From Candidatus Methylaffinis lahnbergensis (GTDB taxonomy: Bacteria; Pseudomonadota; Alphaproteobacteria; Rhizobiales; Beijerinckiaceae): a stretch of DNA of 64,000 nucleotides. The stretch is taken from the NCBI GenBank assembly GCA_002890675.1, contig PEFW01000005.1, forward strand, positions 1-64,000, given 5' to 3'. The notes beneath the pieces are model-generated. The model did no database searches. It saw only the letters and a list, made by a program, of their open reading frames with translations, and was not told the origin of the DNA. Below are positions 1-9,075 of the stretch, piece by piece. Position 1 is the first letter of the stretch, and every line of letters begins with the position of its first letter. Position numbers and translations under genes: made by a program.

Positions 1-119
1 GTGAAGAGAACAATCTCGGCTCGCCACACGTACTTCTGCGCGACATTGCGATCGTCGATGAGATTTTCAAGCCGACGCCGATCGGCCAACGAAACGGTGA
101 TGGATTTTCCTGCGCGCAT
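1..119 (-). mobile_element. IS630-family transposase, N-terminal fragment (cut by window edge)
   Basis: Read on the minus strand from an ATG at 119, this open frame begins MRAGKSITVSLADRRRLE and continues into QKYVWRAEIVL. That is the N-terminal helix-turn-helix region typical of alphaproteobacterial IS630 transposases, in which the HVWRAEIVL motif is well conserved. The frame is open to the window edge, so whether the element is complete cannot be judged. A second, unrelated copy of the family lies at 5280-5993. Confidence 0.6.
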
Positions 120-628
120 CGCGCAGACTCGCACATGCCGCAAATCTGGGGAATCCCAATAGGGACTCAAATGTTAGATTTGAACCACTAGAATCATATA
201 TCCCATAGTGCTATCAATCGACAAACGGCCACCAAATAGATCAGCAAGGAATTTCTTCATCGCAATATCGGAAAAAGTCCGCGTAAAGTCGCCTTCTTGC
301 GGCATCGATTATATACTATTTTTGCTACATGCCGAACTTCCGCAAAGGGTCGAAAGCAGTTATTCGCAGGCGGGTAGGTGAATATCTCCTGGCGCTGATC
401 GTAAGTGCCTGGTTTCGAGCTATCGCTGAATGTTGGTGACCGAAGGGGTCAGGCGGCAGCGGCTTGAACTTTTGGTTTGACGACTCAATTCTATCGGCAA
501 GCCATACAGTACACCATATTACACTAAAGAGTTTCACAAATTACCTGCAATGTCGCGGTAAAACTCTGAAATTGATCTGTCCGTAGCCTTCGGGGTCGGC
601 GGCGGAGAAGGCAGAAAGGTCGCCCCAG
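120..628. other. Intergenic, no confident gene
   Basis: About 500 bases, partly AT-rich around 160-330. A minus-strand frame of about 40 codons near 190-300 (ending GYMILVVQI) could be the C-terminal scrap of a lost gene, but I do not recognise it. Other short frames here show no family signature. Confidence 0.5.
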
Positions 629-1043
629 ATGAAAGAAGACCTCAACCGGGCGGGGCGCCCGAAACCGGTACGGCGGACGGCGGCAGAAGTCGAGGGGCGC
701 TGCGAAGCCTGCGGCGAACTTCATCGGGGACGGCACCGACTGGCGGCGAGCCATCTATCATCATAGACGGCTCGTGAGCGACCCCAACGTCAGCGACAAA
801 GAGGCACGGGCGGCGGCGAACTGCATGGTGCTGCATCCGGCGTGCCATGACGACCCGGTCGAATTTTATAACTTGCACGGGTTTTATCCGGACAATCTCC
901 GAAGCCGATCGCTCGCCGGGGAAGGGCGGCTGATGTTCATCACGCTGATGGCGGCGACCCTGGCCTATCTCGGGCTCGCCGTCCCCGGCTGGGGCGGGCT
1001 GGCCGCCTTCTTCTCCCACCTGGTCCAATCGCTTTCGTGCTAG
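629..1043 (+). pseudogene. HNH-endonuclease-like remnant, frameshifted
   Basis: Two overlapping frames together spell an HNH-type zinc nuclease. From ATG 629 one frame gives VEGRCEACGELHRG, the first Cys pair, then stops at 766. The next frame reads WRRAIYHHRRLV and, after a cluster of charged residues, NCMVLHPACHDDP, which supplies the central His pair, the Asn and the final C..H. A frameshift between about 705 and 745 would join them. The end of the second frame is hydrophobic, which is not typical of HNH proteins, so the tail may have been replaced. The fragment sits directly before a broken recombinase, in keeping with a decayed phage or integrative element. An alternative is that the second frame is a real small membrane protein starting at GTG 774. 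Confidence 0.4.
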
Positions 1044-1052
1044 GGAAGGGCC

Positions 1053-2047
1053 ATGCCACCCCCCGACCACCATCTTCCGGTATCCCTCAAACCCGGCCAG
1101 CTCGCGACCACGGGCGACACGCATCTTGTGCCGGCGCTGATCGCCGACGCTGGCGCGCCGGCCGCCTGGCGCTATATCGAATTCTTCTCCGCGAATATCC
1201 GCAACGCGAACACGCGCCGGGCTTACGCGCGGGCCCGTAGCGAATTCTTCGCCTGGTGCGAGGATCGCGGCCTGACGCTCACCACGATCCGGCCGATCGA
1301 TGTCGCCACTTATATAGAGGCACTCCAGAAGACCCATTCTGCGCCGGGCGTGAAGCAGCAGCTCGCCGCCGTGCGCATGCTGTTTGATTGGCTCATCACC
1401 GGCCAGGTGGTGCCAATAAACCCGGCCTCGGCGATGCGCGGTCCTAAGCATGTGGTGAAGCGCGGCAAGACGCCGGTGCTGACAGCCGACCAGGCCCGCG
1501 CGCTCCTCGACAGCATCGACACCTCAACGCTCGTCGGTCTGCGCGACCGTGCCCTTATCGGCATCATGACCTATGCCTTCGCCCGCATCGGCGCCGTCGT
1601 CGCCATGCGGGTCGAGGACTACTTTGCCAATGGTAAGCGCTGGTGGGTTCGGCTTCACGAGAAAGGCGGCAAGCGCATTGAAATGCCGGCGCACCATAAA
1701 CTTGAAGGCTTTCTCGACGAATATATCCGCGCCGCTGGCTTCGGCGACGAGGCCAAAAGTCCCTTGTTCCGTTCCGCCCGCGGGCGTACCGGCGAGTTAA
1801 ACGGCGAGGCTATACACCGCATTGACGCTTATCGCATGATCACGCGCCGCGCCGCTGAACTCGGCATGAAGGTCAAGATTGGCTGCCATACTTTCCGGGC
1901 GACCGGGATCACTGCCTATCTGGAAGCCGGCGGCACGCTCGAAAACGCGCAGGCCCATGGAGCGCACGAAAGCCCGCGCACGACAAACTTTATGATCGTA
2001 CCGGTGATGAAATTACGCTCGATGAGGTCGAACGAATCACGATTTAG
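1053..2047 (+). pseudogene. Tyrosine recombinase/integrase, frameshifted before the catalytic Tyr
   Basis: This is a site-specific recombinase of the phage-integrase superfamily. A SAM-like core-binding domain covers about residues 30-120 (NTRRAYARARSEFFAWC), followed by the catalytic domain. Visible catalytic residues are Arg in YAFARIGAV, Lys in HEKGGKR, the HxxR motif in CHTFRATGI and the second His in HESPRTT. The frame then runs into TNFMIVPVMKL and stops at 2066. One base over, the sequence reads KLYDRTGDEITLDEVERI and stops at 2045-2047, which is the expected family C-terminus with the catalytic Tyr. A single-base loss at about 1984-1985 therefore removes the nucleophile, so the enzyme should be inactive unless the frame is recoded. 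Confidence 0.85.
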
Positions 2048-2072
2048 CGCCCAATCACGAGATTAAAACACT

Positions 2073-3180
2073 ATGCGACCGTCACAACCCCAAACAGTCG
2101 TCGAGACCGAAGTATTCAGCAATGTAAGGAGCGCTATTCAATCCAGCCAGTTTCCAATCCTTGTCCTAGGCGCTGGGGGTCGGGTAAGACGACACTCTTG
2201 AGGACTCTGTATAACGAATGGATACAGGCCGGACGGCGCGCTATCTATATTTCATTGGGAGCGGTTGCCACGATCGATGATCTCTACCTCTTCTTGCGAC
2301 GCGAGCTGACAGGCGAGTCTGCACACTCGTCCCTTGACGAGCCAATGATCATCATGAGCTCTGGCCGGGAAATCCTTAGATCGACCGTGGACCTTGTCAG
2401 ATCGCTCCCATCTGAACCGCTACTACTCTTGTTCGATGGACTCGACGATTTGCGGGATTCGTCTGGTGTACTCCAGCTAGTCGAGCTGTTAGCTGAGTCG
2501 CCAGCGAAGGTCATCGCGGCCGCTCGGACTTTAGAGAATATTTCCAGACGTCTGTTTCGATCAATCTTCGATATGCCCGCATGGACGGCCGCCGAGCCAT
2601 ACGATTTCCTCCGCAGGACGATCGGTAGCGTTTTGGATACGTCTGCTATCGAGTCAATCGCTCTAGCTGCGGGGGGATCGCCGCTCGGCCTAACCCTACT
2701 GTTGGAATTTGTCCGAACGCATGGCACGGCTCCGTTAGAGCAAGGTACGAGCGTCCCGATCAACTGGATGATCGAGAACGAACTTGCGAGCGTAAGCACA
2801 GAAAGTCGCCAGGATTACTTGATGGCGCTGACGGCGCTCGCCGTTTTAGGGCGCGCTGTGCATGTTTCCGAGTATCCCGCTCGAAGAATACTGGAACTAC
2901 AAAGCTCGGGTCTACTCACAAGATCTGACGGGTTCAATCTACACTTTGTACATGCACTTGTCGCCGAAGCAGTCCTCTATTTCGCGCGCCTCACCGCAGA
3001 TTCTAAGGATCGCCGGCTAGCAAGCCTGGAATTCGGCGCGGAGGAAGCCGAGCGGGATAGTTTGCTATCGGACGGATTCATCGCACTCCCAGAATTCTCG
3101 GAGGTGCTGGCGGGAAAGAAGAACATTGTCGTCGGCGATCGGGGCACGGGAAAAAGTGCTATGTTCGCCCGCCTATCTGC
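2073..3180 (+). pseudogene. Two-P-loop ATPase (STAND/AAA-like), frameshifted and 3'-truncated
   Basis: The gene starts at ATG 2073 (MRPSQPQTVVE...) and runs to a Walker A region, FPILVLGAGG. There it needs one more G in the run at about 2172-2176 to continue as SGKTTLLRTLYNEW. Without it the frame stops, and the remainder is open from TTG 2198. The first NTPase domain shows a Walker B (LLLLFDGLDD) and a GGSPLGLTLL motif like STAND or ORC-type ATPases. A second P-loop, VVGDRGTGKSAM, lies near 3125-3165. Just after it the sequence turns into the antisense of an unrelated protease gene, at about 3180, so the second ATPase domain is missing. The family exists in prophage and defence contexts; the exact role is unknown. 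Confidence 0.7.
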
Positions 3181-4490
3181 GTGGTCTCGTTCCGCCAGCT
3201 GCCGCGAGCTCGGATTTGCGCTGCCCTGCCGCCCGATATTGATCACCATCGATCCGCTGGAGCCGCTCAGCGTGCCTTTGATCGTGTACGACGGCGTTGT
3301 GATGGTGATGTATTCCCTGCCGTTGCGCTCCCATCGCCCAGACGAGCCGAACGCTGGGCTGGAGAAGGTCGCGGTTCCGTCCGCCGCAAAGTCGACCCGG
3401 ATTTCGTGGCCGCCGAAGATGAACGCCCATGTCTCGCCGGAGAGGTCCGAGGGTGGCCGATAGTCCAGCGGCGGAGGCGGCGCGTCGGGGCGCATGGACG
3501 GCGCATTCTGACCAGTCTGCACCAGCGTCTCGTGGGTTGTTAGTTCACTAGACTGCACCATGCCGAAGGTCCCGCACGTGCAGTTCCCGGGGCCGTTGCT
3601 GCAGTACAATGGTGTTAACAGGAAGTGCATGATGTTCAGCCCGGTCCGCGTGTCGCTGTACATCTCGCCCGCCGCGCAGAGATGAGGCGACGTAAAGCTG
3701 ATGGCCCACCCTTGCTGCTTGTAATTGCCGTCCGCGTGACCAAGCTTGGTGTCGTCTAACGTCGCCGGTCCGCCTGCGCCCGAGGTGCCGGACAGGATCA
3801 GCGTCGTGCGGCTGGAAGGCGTCGGGTAGGACGTCGAGCGTACAGTCTGCCACTCCGATGGCACAACGGGCAGCGTCGGAGTGCTGATCCCGGGGCCGAC
3901 GACAAGAGTGTTGATGCTGTCATCTAGCGGTGCCCGCAACTTGGTCGGCGGCGGTGGCGGTGCCGAGCGCAGAAGATTGGCATTGAACCCCGCGCGATCG
4001 ACGAGCTCGGCGATTCGTGACCCCGGCAGCACGTAGGTGTTGCCCCCCAAGCCGCTCTGCGAAACCACCATCCCGAGCACACCGTAGTCGTTAAGCACGA
4101 GACTGCCGGATGATCCGCTCGGCGCAGGGAGCTCGGTAATCCGAAGCTGGTCACTAGGGCCATTCTTGTCCTGGTAATGTCCCGGGCCGCCAAGCTCCCA
4201 ACCTTCGGGGCCGCCGAACTTCCAGACGTCCATCAGCGGCGAAAGGTCGTGCAAGTCGACGATCGGTAACGGGATCGTGGTGAACGAAGAAGGTTTTGCC
4301 GCCGTCAGGACAGCCAAGTCGACGCCTGGAAACCGTGTCGTCTGGCGGCGCGCCCAAACAGGCTGCAACATTCCCTCCAAAGGACAGACGGCGTGTCGGT
4401 CAGGGGCGGTTGTTGGGTGTCCGGCTGGTCGCACTGGTTCCAGACGACATGACAGGGCGTTACGATCGTCAGCGCATCGCCGCTGTCGTC
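3181..4490 (-). pseudogene. Trypsin-like serine protease, frameshifted
   Basis: On the minus strand the chymotrypsin-fold triad is visible but split over two frames. His is in DALTIVTPCHVVWN (about 4435-4465), while Asp (GVDLAVLTA) and Ser (GSSGSLVLNDYGVLGMVV) lie in the frame that is open from about 4375 downwards. A one-base shift near 4370-4380 separates them. Downstream is a Pro/Ser-rich linker and a beta-rich C-terminal domain ending near 3185 (SGSMVINIGRQG). The open frame continues beyond 3180, but there it is only the antisense of the ATPase. At its 5' end the frame fuses to a transposase scrap, so the natural N-terminus and any signal peptide are lost. It was probably part of the same lost accessory module as the ATPase, but that is inference. 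Confidence 0.7.
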
Positions 4491-4494
4491 GAGT

Positions 4495-4603
4495 TTTTAT
4501 CCAGAGCCTTTCGGCTGCGACGCATAGCATTGAAAGGTAGGCTCTGGCAGTTTTTTCGTAACGCGTTGCAAAACGACGAAACTGCTTGAGCCGGTTGGCG
4601 CAT
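4495..4603 (-). mobile_element. IS5-family transposase C-terminal scrap
   Basis: Minus-strand translation gives NRLKQFRRFATRYEKTA followed by AAERLWIKT. This is the conserved C-terminus of IS5-family (IS427-like) transposases. Only about 36 residues remain. It is related to, but clearly different from, the scrap at 12672-12880. It joins directly onto the protease pseudogene, which suggests that the element deleted the protease 5' end. Confidence 0.7.
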
Positions 4604-4891
4604 CCCTGGGCCGGTCCAATGAGCGGCTGCCGGCTCGGGGGTGTATCGAACCAGCCCTGTTCGGGAGGGAGGCTTGGTCGCTACCGCAACCGCCAGCTTG
4701 GCCAGCAACGGCCGCTTGGTGGAGAGCTGGAGTATTTCTTTCGGCACTATTGGCATAACCGGCAAAATAACGAAAACCTGCTTCGACCGGGAGAATCCAA
4801 TCCGGTTTCCGCGCCACTAGCAAACCGTCGATACGCGACTAATTACATTCGCGCGATCCGCGCAAAGCATGAACAGGAAAGGGAGGAACTC

Positions 4892-5224
4892 ATGGCAATC
4901 TATATCACCCAGGGCCGGTACACGCCCGATGCGGTCAAGGGCATGGTCGCCAATCCCGAAAACCGGGAGAAGGCCGTCGCGGACCTTATGGAAAAGGCGG
5001 GAGCCAAGCTCCTTGCCCATTATCTCACATTCGGCGAGTATGACTTCCTCTCGATAGCAGAGGCGCCGAACGAAGAGGTCATGGCCTCCGCGCTGATCGC
5101 GGGGGCGGCGTCGGGCGGGATTTCCCACCTAAGGACGTCGGTCGCGATGACCGCCAAGGACGCCGTGAAGGCGTTCAAATCAGCTGGGACCCTCAGCAAG
5201 TCATTCAAACCGCCGGGGCGGTAA
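4892..5224 (+). CDS. GYD-domain protein
   Basis: This 110-residue cytosolic protein belongs to the GYD family, small alpha/beta dimers whose function is not settled. It begins AIYITQGRYTPDAVKGM and contains the family's GEYDFLSIAEAP segment near residues 48-60 in place of the name-giving Gly-Tyr-Asp. I chose ATG 4892 because a good ribosome site (GGGAGG) lies 7-8 bases upstream and the family starts at this point; the longer open frame from 4586 adds about 100 low-complexity residues. It is the only clearly intact gene between 1 and 6 kb and has no operon partner. Confidence 0.85.
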   Translation: MAIYITQGRYTPDAVKGMVANPENREKAVADLMEKAGAKLLAHYLTFGEYDFLSIAEAPNEEVMASALIAGAASGGISHLRTSVAMTAKDAVKAFKSAGTLSKSFKPPGR

Positions 5225-5279
5225 CGAAACCTTGGGTTTATGATTCGGCTTTATGGTCGCTCTCGGGGGTAAGTCTTGT

Positions 5280-5993
5280 AGCCCGAGGTGACCGTGCGCG
5301 GGCTCATGACGGAACTCGCCGAACGCGGCGTTGCCGTCAGCTATGGCACGGTCTGGAATTTCATCCATCGCGAGGGAATGAGCTTCAAAAAAAAGCGTGC
5401 TGCCGGCCGAGCAAGATCGCCCCGACGTGGCGCGCCGCTGGGCGCGTTGGAAAAAATATCAGACGAGGATTGATCCTGCCCGTCTCGTCTTCATCGATGA
5501 AACCTGGGTCAAGACCAACATCGCTCCCATCCGAGGTTGGTGCGCGCGGGGCCGGAGGCTCGCGGCAAAGATCCCGCACGGTCACTGGAAGACAATGACC
5601 TTCCTCGCCGCCTTGCGGTGTGATCGTATCGAGGCCCCATGGGTTCTCGATGGTCCAATCAACGGCGAGAGCTTCCGGACCTATGTCGATCAGGTTCTGG
5701 CCCCAACGCTGAAGCCGGGCGACGTCGTCATCCTCGATAATCTCGGTAGCCACAAGGGCAAGGCGGTGCGCCGCGCCATCCGGGCTAGCGGAGCCAGGCT
5801 TCTGTTCTTGCCGCCCTATTCCCCCGACCTCAACCCCATCGAACAGGTCTTCGCCAAACTGAAACATCTCATGCGAAAGGCCAAGGAGCGAACCGTCGAC
5901 GCTACCTGGAAACGCACCGGCTCATCGCGCGCAACCTTCAAATCCAGCGAATGCAAAAACTACTTCGTCAATGCAGGCTACGCTTCATCCTAA
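5280..5993 (+). pseudogene. IS630-family transposase, 5'-truncated and frameshifted
   Basis: The DDE transposase core is complete in the second frame: VFIDETWVKTN (first Asp), VVILDNLGSHKGKA (second Asp) and LPPYSPDLNPIEQVFAKLK (Glu). It ends with the family tail NYFVNAGYASS. The upstream frame, TVRGLMTELAERGV...HREGMSFKKK, is the end of the DNA-binding domain. The two frames are separated at a run of eight A at 5387-5394. Seven A would give the usual SFKKSVLPAEQ, so a one-base insertion explains the break. The first 90 or so residues of the transposase are missing before 5280. It is not mobile by itself. Confidence 0.85.
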
Positions 5994-6052
5994 AATGATC
6001 ATGCTCTAATGCGACTATGCGACCAGCGTTCCTCACGGTGGTAGCGAATGCC

Positions 6053-6406
6053 TTACTCGCGAGCTAAAGTCACGAGAACACCGATGACTCCAACAACCAC
6101 CGCGGCCAACGCTGCCCAAAACGTCCAACGAGCATACCAATATATTTGGTGCTCTCTGACTTTCCTTTCATGCTCTCGATCACGCAGCCAACGAACAGCA
6201 TATTGACGTTTGTCTTCAGGGTAGCATCCGAGAGTTCGCCCGTTGAATATGTCGTACACAAAGCGCTCACCATCCTTCTCAAACTCGGCTACCATTCGGC
6301 TTCTCTTTCCGCATTGGATGTCATGCTCAGACACTACTTCAACCGCCTCTTGAGCGCCAGCCGAGACCAGCCATGAACCGGTCAGCCAGACGAAGGGGCG
6401 GTACAT
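6053..6406 (-). CDS. Hypothetical protein with C-terminal membrane anchor
   Basis: This protein of about 117 residues is of unknown function. The N-terminal half is soluble and charged (EHDIQCGKRSRMVAEF, then FVYDIFNGRTLGCYP). The C-terminus holds one strong hydrophobic segment (FWAALAAVVVGVIGVLVTLA) ending in ARE, so it is probably a tail-anchored inner-membrane protein. The ATG at 6406 (MYRPFVWLTG) overlaps the start codon of the divergent gene at 6405. A later start at 6295 (MVAEFEKDGER) would leave about 80 residues and free the promoter space. No family recognised. Confidence 0.5.
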   Translation of the reverse strand: MYRPFVWLTGSWLVSAGAQEAVEVVSEHDIQCGKRSRMVAEFEKDGERFVYDIFNGRTLGCYPEDKRQYAVRWLRDREHERKVREHQIYWYARWTFWAALAAVVVGVIGVLVTLARE

Positions 6407-7091
6407 GAAAGTCCTGTATTTTCTGAAAGAGCGCACCAAGTTTATCCGGCAGTTCAATGAAGGTGCTGGCGAGTCGTTCCGTGCAACGATCCACCAAATT
6501 GAAGCGGAAGAACCTCCATTCGACGAGCCTCCCTACAGTGAGAGCGGCGAATCGCCTTTCATCGAAGAGTGGAGTGACGCCACCATGGCGCTGGAGATGC
6601 TCGGGCGAACATGTATTTCAATGCTGTCCGCTTCGCTGCAACTTTACTTCAAGACTTGGGAGCGTGAACTCGGCATTAATTGGGAGCCGGGTGAACGCAA
6701 GAAGGCGTTTAAGAACGGCTTTGTACAGGGGTATCGCGTCTGCTTTGGTTCAGCTTTGAACCTTTCGTGGGGGGACTGCCCCGTCAATTTCGACATTCTG
6801 GAAGATGTGGCGTTAGCGCGCAACAGCGACCAACATCCAGAGCATATTTCGACGATGCGCGTTACGCTCGTGCGGCAAGAGAAACAGTGCGAACGCCAAC
6901 CATTTTTTGTTAGTGACGCCGAGCGCAAAATGTTATCAGACCCTGACATGACGAGTAGTTCTTGGATGCGACCAAGCTTGCATGTTTCACCGGAGTCTCT
7001 GGTGATCGCAATTGAACAGGTGGTAGCTCTCGGCGAATGGTTGGAAGAACGCATGTTCGATGCCAAATATCCAGCACGACGGGAAAGGTGA
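6405..7091 (+). CDS. HEPN-like hypothetical protein
   Basis: This 228-residue soluble protein has no family that I can name. Its central part is helical, and around residues 135-150 it reads ALARNSDQHPEH, which fits the HEPN motif (R, polar residue, three residues, H). HEPN proteins are often RNA-cleaving toxins or sensors in toxin-antitoxin and defence systems. The gene keeps a full-length frame in a region where most neighbours are broken, which suggests recent arrival or selection. It is divergent from the small membrane protein at 6053-6406. The HEPN assignment rests on one short motif and predicted helicity only; a non-catalytic protein of the same fold is equally possible. Confidence 0.5.
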   Translation: MKVLYFLKERTKFIRQFNEGAGESFRATIHQIEAEEPPFDEPPYSESGESPFIEEWSDATMALEMLGRTCISMLSASLQLYFKTWERELGINWEPGERKKAFKNGFVQGYRVCFGSALNLSWGDCPVNFDILEDVALARNSDQHPEHISTMRVTLVRQEKQCERQPFFVSDAERKMLSDPDMTSSSWMRPSLHVSPESLVIAIEQVVALGEWLEERMFDAKYPARRER

Positions 7092-7126
7092 ATGGAATCA
7101 AGCAAAAATCAAGACTTTCGATTGGT

Positions 7127-7817
7127 TCACTTTTGTTCCGTGAACATCTTTAGATAGGCTTCGAGGCTTAGTTTACTAAGAGCCTCGGACTGGCACTTGT
7201 CCTGCTCCACCACCTTCTTCAACAGCAGGTCTGAAACTGATTTTTCGGTAAGTGTCATTTGTGCCGGACGCTTTTCTTTAAGCTCTTCCCACATGGCTTT
7301 TTCAACATCGGTGCGCTTATCGCACCGCGCATCCATCCAGTCCTTCAATTCCGGTATAAAGCCCTCTGGGTCTGACTCAAAGTCAGCACTGCCAATCCAT
7401 CGAACCTGATCCTTTGGCACCGAGAACATCATGTCGGCGTACTTCGCCGGGACGTTCATTTCTTTGAGATAATTTTCTACAACTGTTCTGAGCTGGTTAG
7501 CCGACGCGATAGCCTCGTTGGCACTGAGGCCCCTTAAATCATTGGCTGTCAAAAAAGGTCTGTGAATACCTAGAATAGCCTCGATAGATTGATTTAGTCT
7601 GATTTTCTTTTACGCAATTTCGAAGCTTGTCGAAATCGCCCGCTTCAATGTTCCCTTCGAGAACCACTTCATCGAACCCTTTGATTTCTGCTGCGTGCAC
7701 GGGTGCCACGCTTGCAACGCACACAGCAATTGCCGCCATCAATAGGCGGCCTGCGAGTCCGCGTAGCCGTAATGGTGGCGGGTGGTGCCGTGCCCCCTTG
7801 TTCAACAAATCACGCAT
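7127..7817 (-). pseudogene. ClpP-like periplasmic protein with the catalytic core deleted
   Basis: The 5' part (from 7817) has an N-terminal signal segment (LLMAAIAVCVASVAPVHA) and then GFDEVVLEGNIEAGDF and KENQTKSIY. This is the beginning of the ClpP/crotonase-like periplasmic protein family (COG3904 type). It then shifts frame and stops at 7539. The 3' part reads AILGIHRPFLTANDL, then NEAIASANQLR and further helices, which is the C-terminal half of the same family. The middle, which normally carries the oxyanion Gly and the nucleophile Ser, is missing. The break lies at about 7575-7590. It is inactive as a ClpP-type enzyme; expression of the C-terminal 141 residues from an internal start is possible. 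Confidence 0.7.
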
Positions 7818-8301
7818 CGACGCCTCGGCCGGATTATCCGGGTAAGTTGATAGTTATACCATAGCGGCCCTGCGCAAGTTTCCCGACCGGATGGATCGTG
7901 CAGCCGACACAGCCGACCATGCGAGCACGTTGCATCGTCCGGATTTCTGCACCAAAATTAGGCCACTGATTTTTAGGGGCTTTCTTGTTGCATAAGTCCG
8001 GTGCAAAAATATTCCGTCGTTTAAGACCGGTTGATTCGAGCGAAACTTACACTGGGGATGTTTTCCGGTAATGGGCTCGGCCGTCGAGGCGCCGCCGCCG
8101 CCTCGCCTCGAATTGCGCCCAAAAAATCGATTGATCTTACAAATTGAAGGAGAGGCCGCTGTCTTCGGTCTTGTAGGATTTTTGGCGTGCAATCGTACCA
8201 AAATGTTTCACGTGCAGCATTTTGGTAAGATTGAAACCGGCAGGAACGAGCCCCGGTTTGTGGGTTTGCGCAGACTTTTCCCTAGCCACACATCGCTTAA
8301 T
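7818..8301. other. Intergenic, no confident gene
   Basis: About 480 bases between the ClpP-like remnant and the enoyl-CoA hydratase. Short frames on both strands lack family features. An AT-richer patch at 7960-8050 and 8110-8215 could hold promoters, but no clear -35/-10 pair stands out. Confidence 0.5.
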
Positions 8302-9054
8302 CTAGCGCTCTTTGGCGAGAAAGGCGGCGAACGCGGCGCCAGCTTCCTCCGACTGCAGCGCAGCGGAAAACAGCCGTGCTTCGTCCTCGATCCGGGCGAG
8401 AATTTCCTTAGCATCGCCGTGCATCAGGCGGCGCGTGGCGGCAATCGCCGCGCGGGGTTTTGCGGCGAGCCGCGCTGCCCGCTCGATTGCAAAACCGCGC
8501 AGCTCGTACGCCGGAACGATGGCATTGGCGAGCCCGTGCCGAACCGCCTCCCCGGCGCCAAAAGCGTCCCCGAGCAGCAAAAATTCGGACGCCTTTGCCA
8601 TGCCAATCCGGCGCGGCAGAAGCAACGAAGACGCCGCCTCCGGCACCAGGCCGAGATCGACGAAGGGCAGGCGAAAAGTCGCGTCCGGCGCGACATAGAC
8701 GAGATCGCAATGCAGCATCATTGTCGCGCCGATGCCGATCGCCGCGCCTTCGATCGCCGCGACGAGCGGCGTCTCGCAAGCGGCGAGCATCTTGATGAAA
8801 GTGAAAGCGGGAAATTCCCCCGGCTCGGCACTCGCTTCGACAAAATCCGCGATGTCGTTGCCCGCCGTGAACACCCCGCCAGACCCGGCAAACATCACAG
8901 CGCCGATGGACGGGTCGCGCGCGGCGTCCCGCAGCGCCCGCGTTGCCGCCAAATACATGGCGCGGTTGAGCGCGTTCTTTTTGCCCGGCCGGTCGAAGGT
9001 CACGCAAAGAACCGCGCCGACGCGCTCAATCCTGACGTTTGGCGTTTGCGTCAA
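8302..9054 (-). CDS. Enoyl-CoA hydratase/isomerase family protein
   Basis: This 250-residue cytosolic enzyme has the crotonase fold and acts on a CoA thioester, most likely an enoyl-CoA in beta-oxidation. It shows the N-terminal strand pair ending in FDRPGKKNALN, the oxyanion-hole segment GGVFTAGNDIADF (about residues 60-72), EGAAIGIGATMMLHCD (104-119) and FVDLGLVPEAASS with the acidic residue at the active site. The usual second hydratase Glu in the 104-119 loop is absent, which resembles enoyl-CoA isomerases more than classical hydratases. It lies 21 bases after the acyl-CoA dehydrogenase on the same strand, so the two probably form one fatty acid or acyl-CoA degradation operon. Confidence 0.88.
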   Translation of the reverse strand: MTQTPNVRIERVGAVLCVTFDRPGKKNALNRAMYLAATRALRDAARDPSIGAVMFAGSGGVFTAGNDIADFVEASAEPGEFPAFTFIKMLAACETPLVAAIEGAAIGIGATMMLHCDLVYVAPDATFRLPFVDLGLVPEAASSLLLPRRIGMAKASEFLLLGDAFGAGEAVRHGLANAIVPAYELRGFAIERAARLAAKPRAAIAATRRLMHGDAKEILARIEDEARLFSAALQSEEAGAAFAAFLAKER

Positions 9055-9075
9055 GCGTCTCCTCGCGTCAGAGTC

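Noticed and set aside
642..1451. Leftward 269-codon frame
   Set aside because: Antisense to the HNH remnant and recombinase; no family features.
2977..4530. Single 517-codon leftward gene covering the protease region
   Set aside because: It is a chance fusion of an IS5 scrap, a frameshifted protease and the antisense of the ATPase; only 3181-4375 is protease-like in that frame.
5387..5395. Programmed frameshift site in the IS630 transposase
   Set aside because: The shift needed is not the usual -1, and seven A would give the normal continuous protein; with the 5' end missing, simple decay is more likely.
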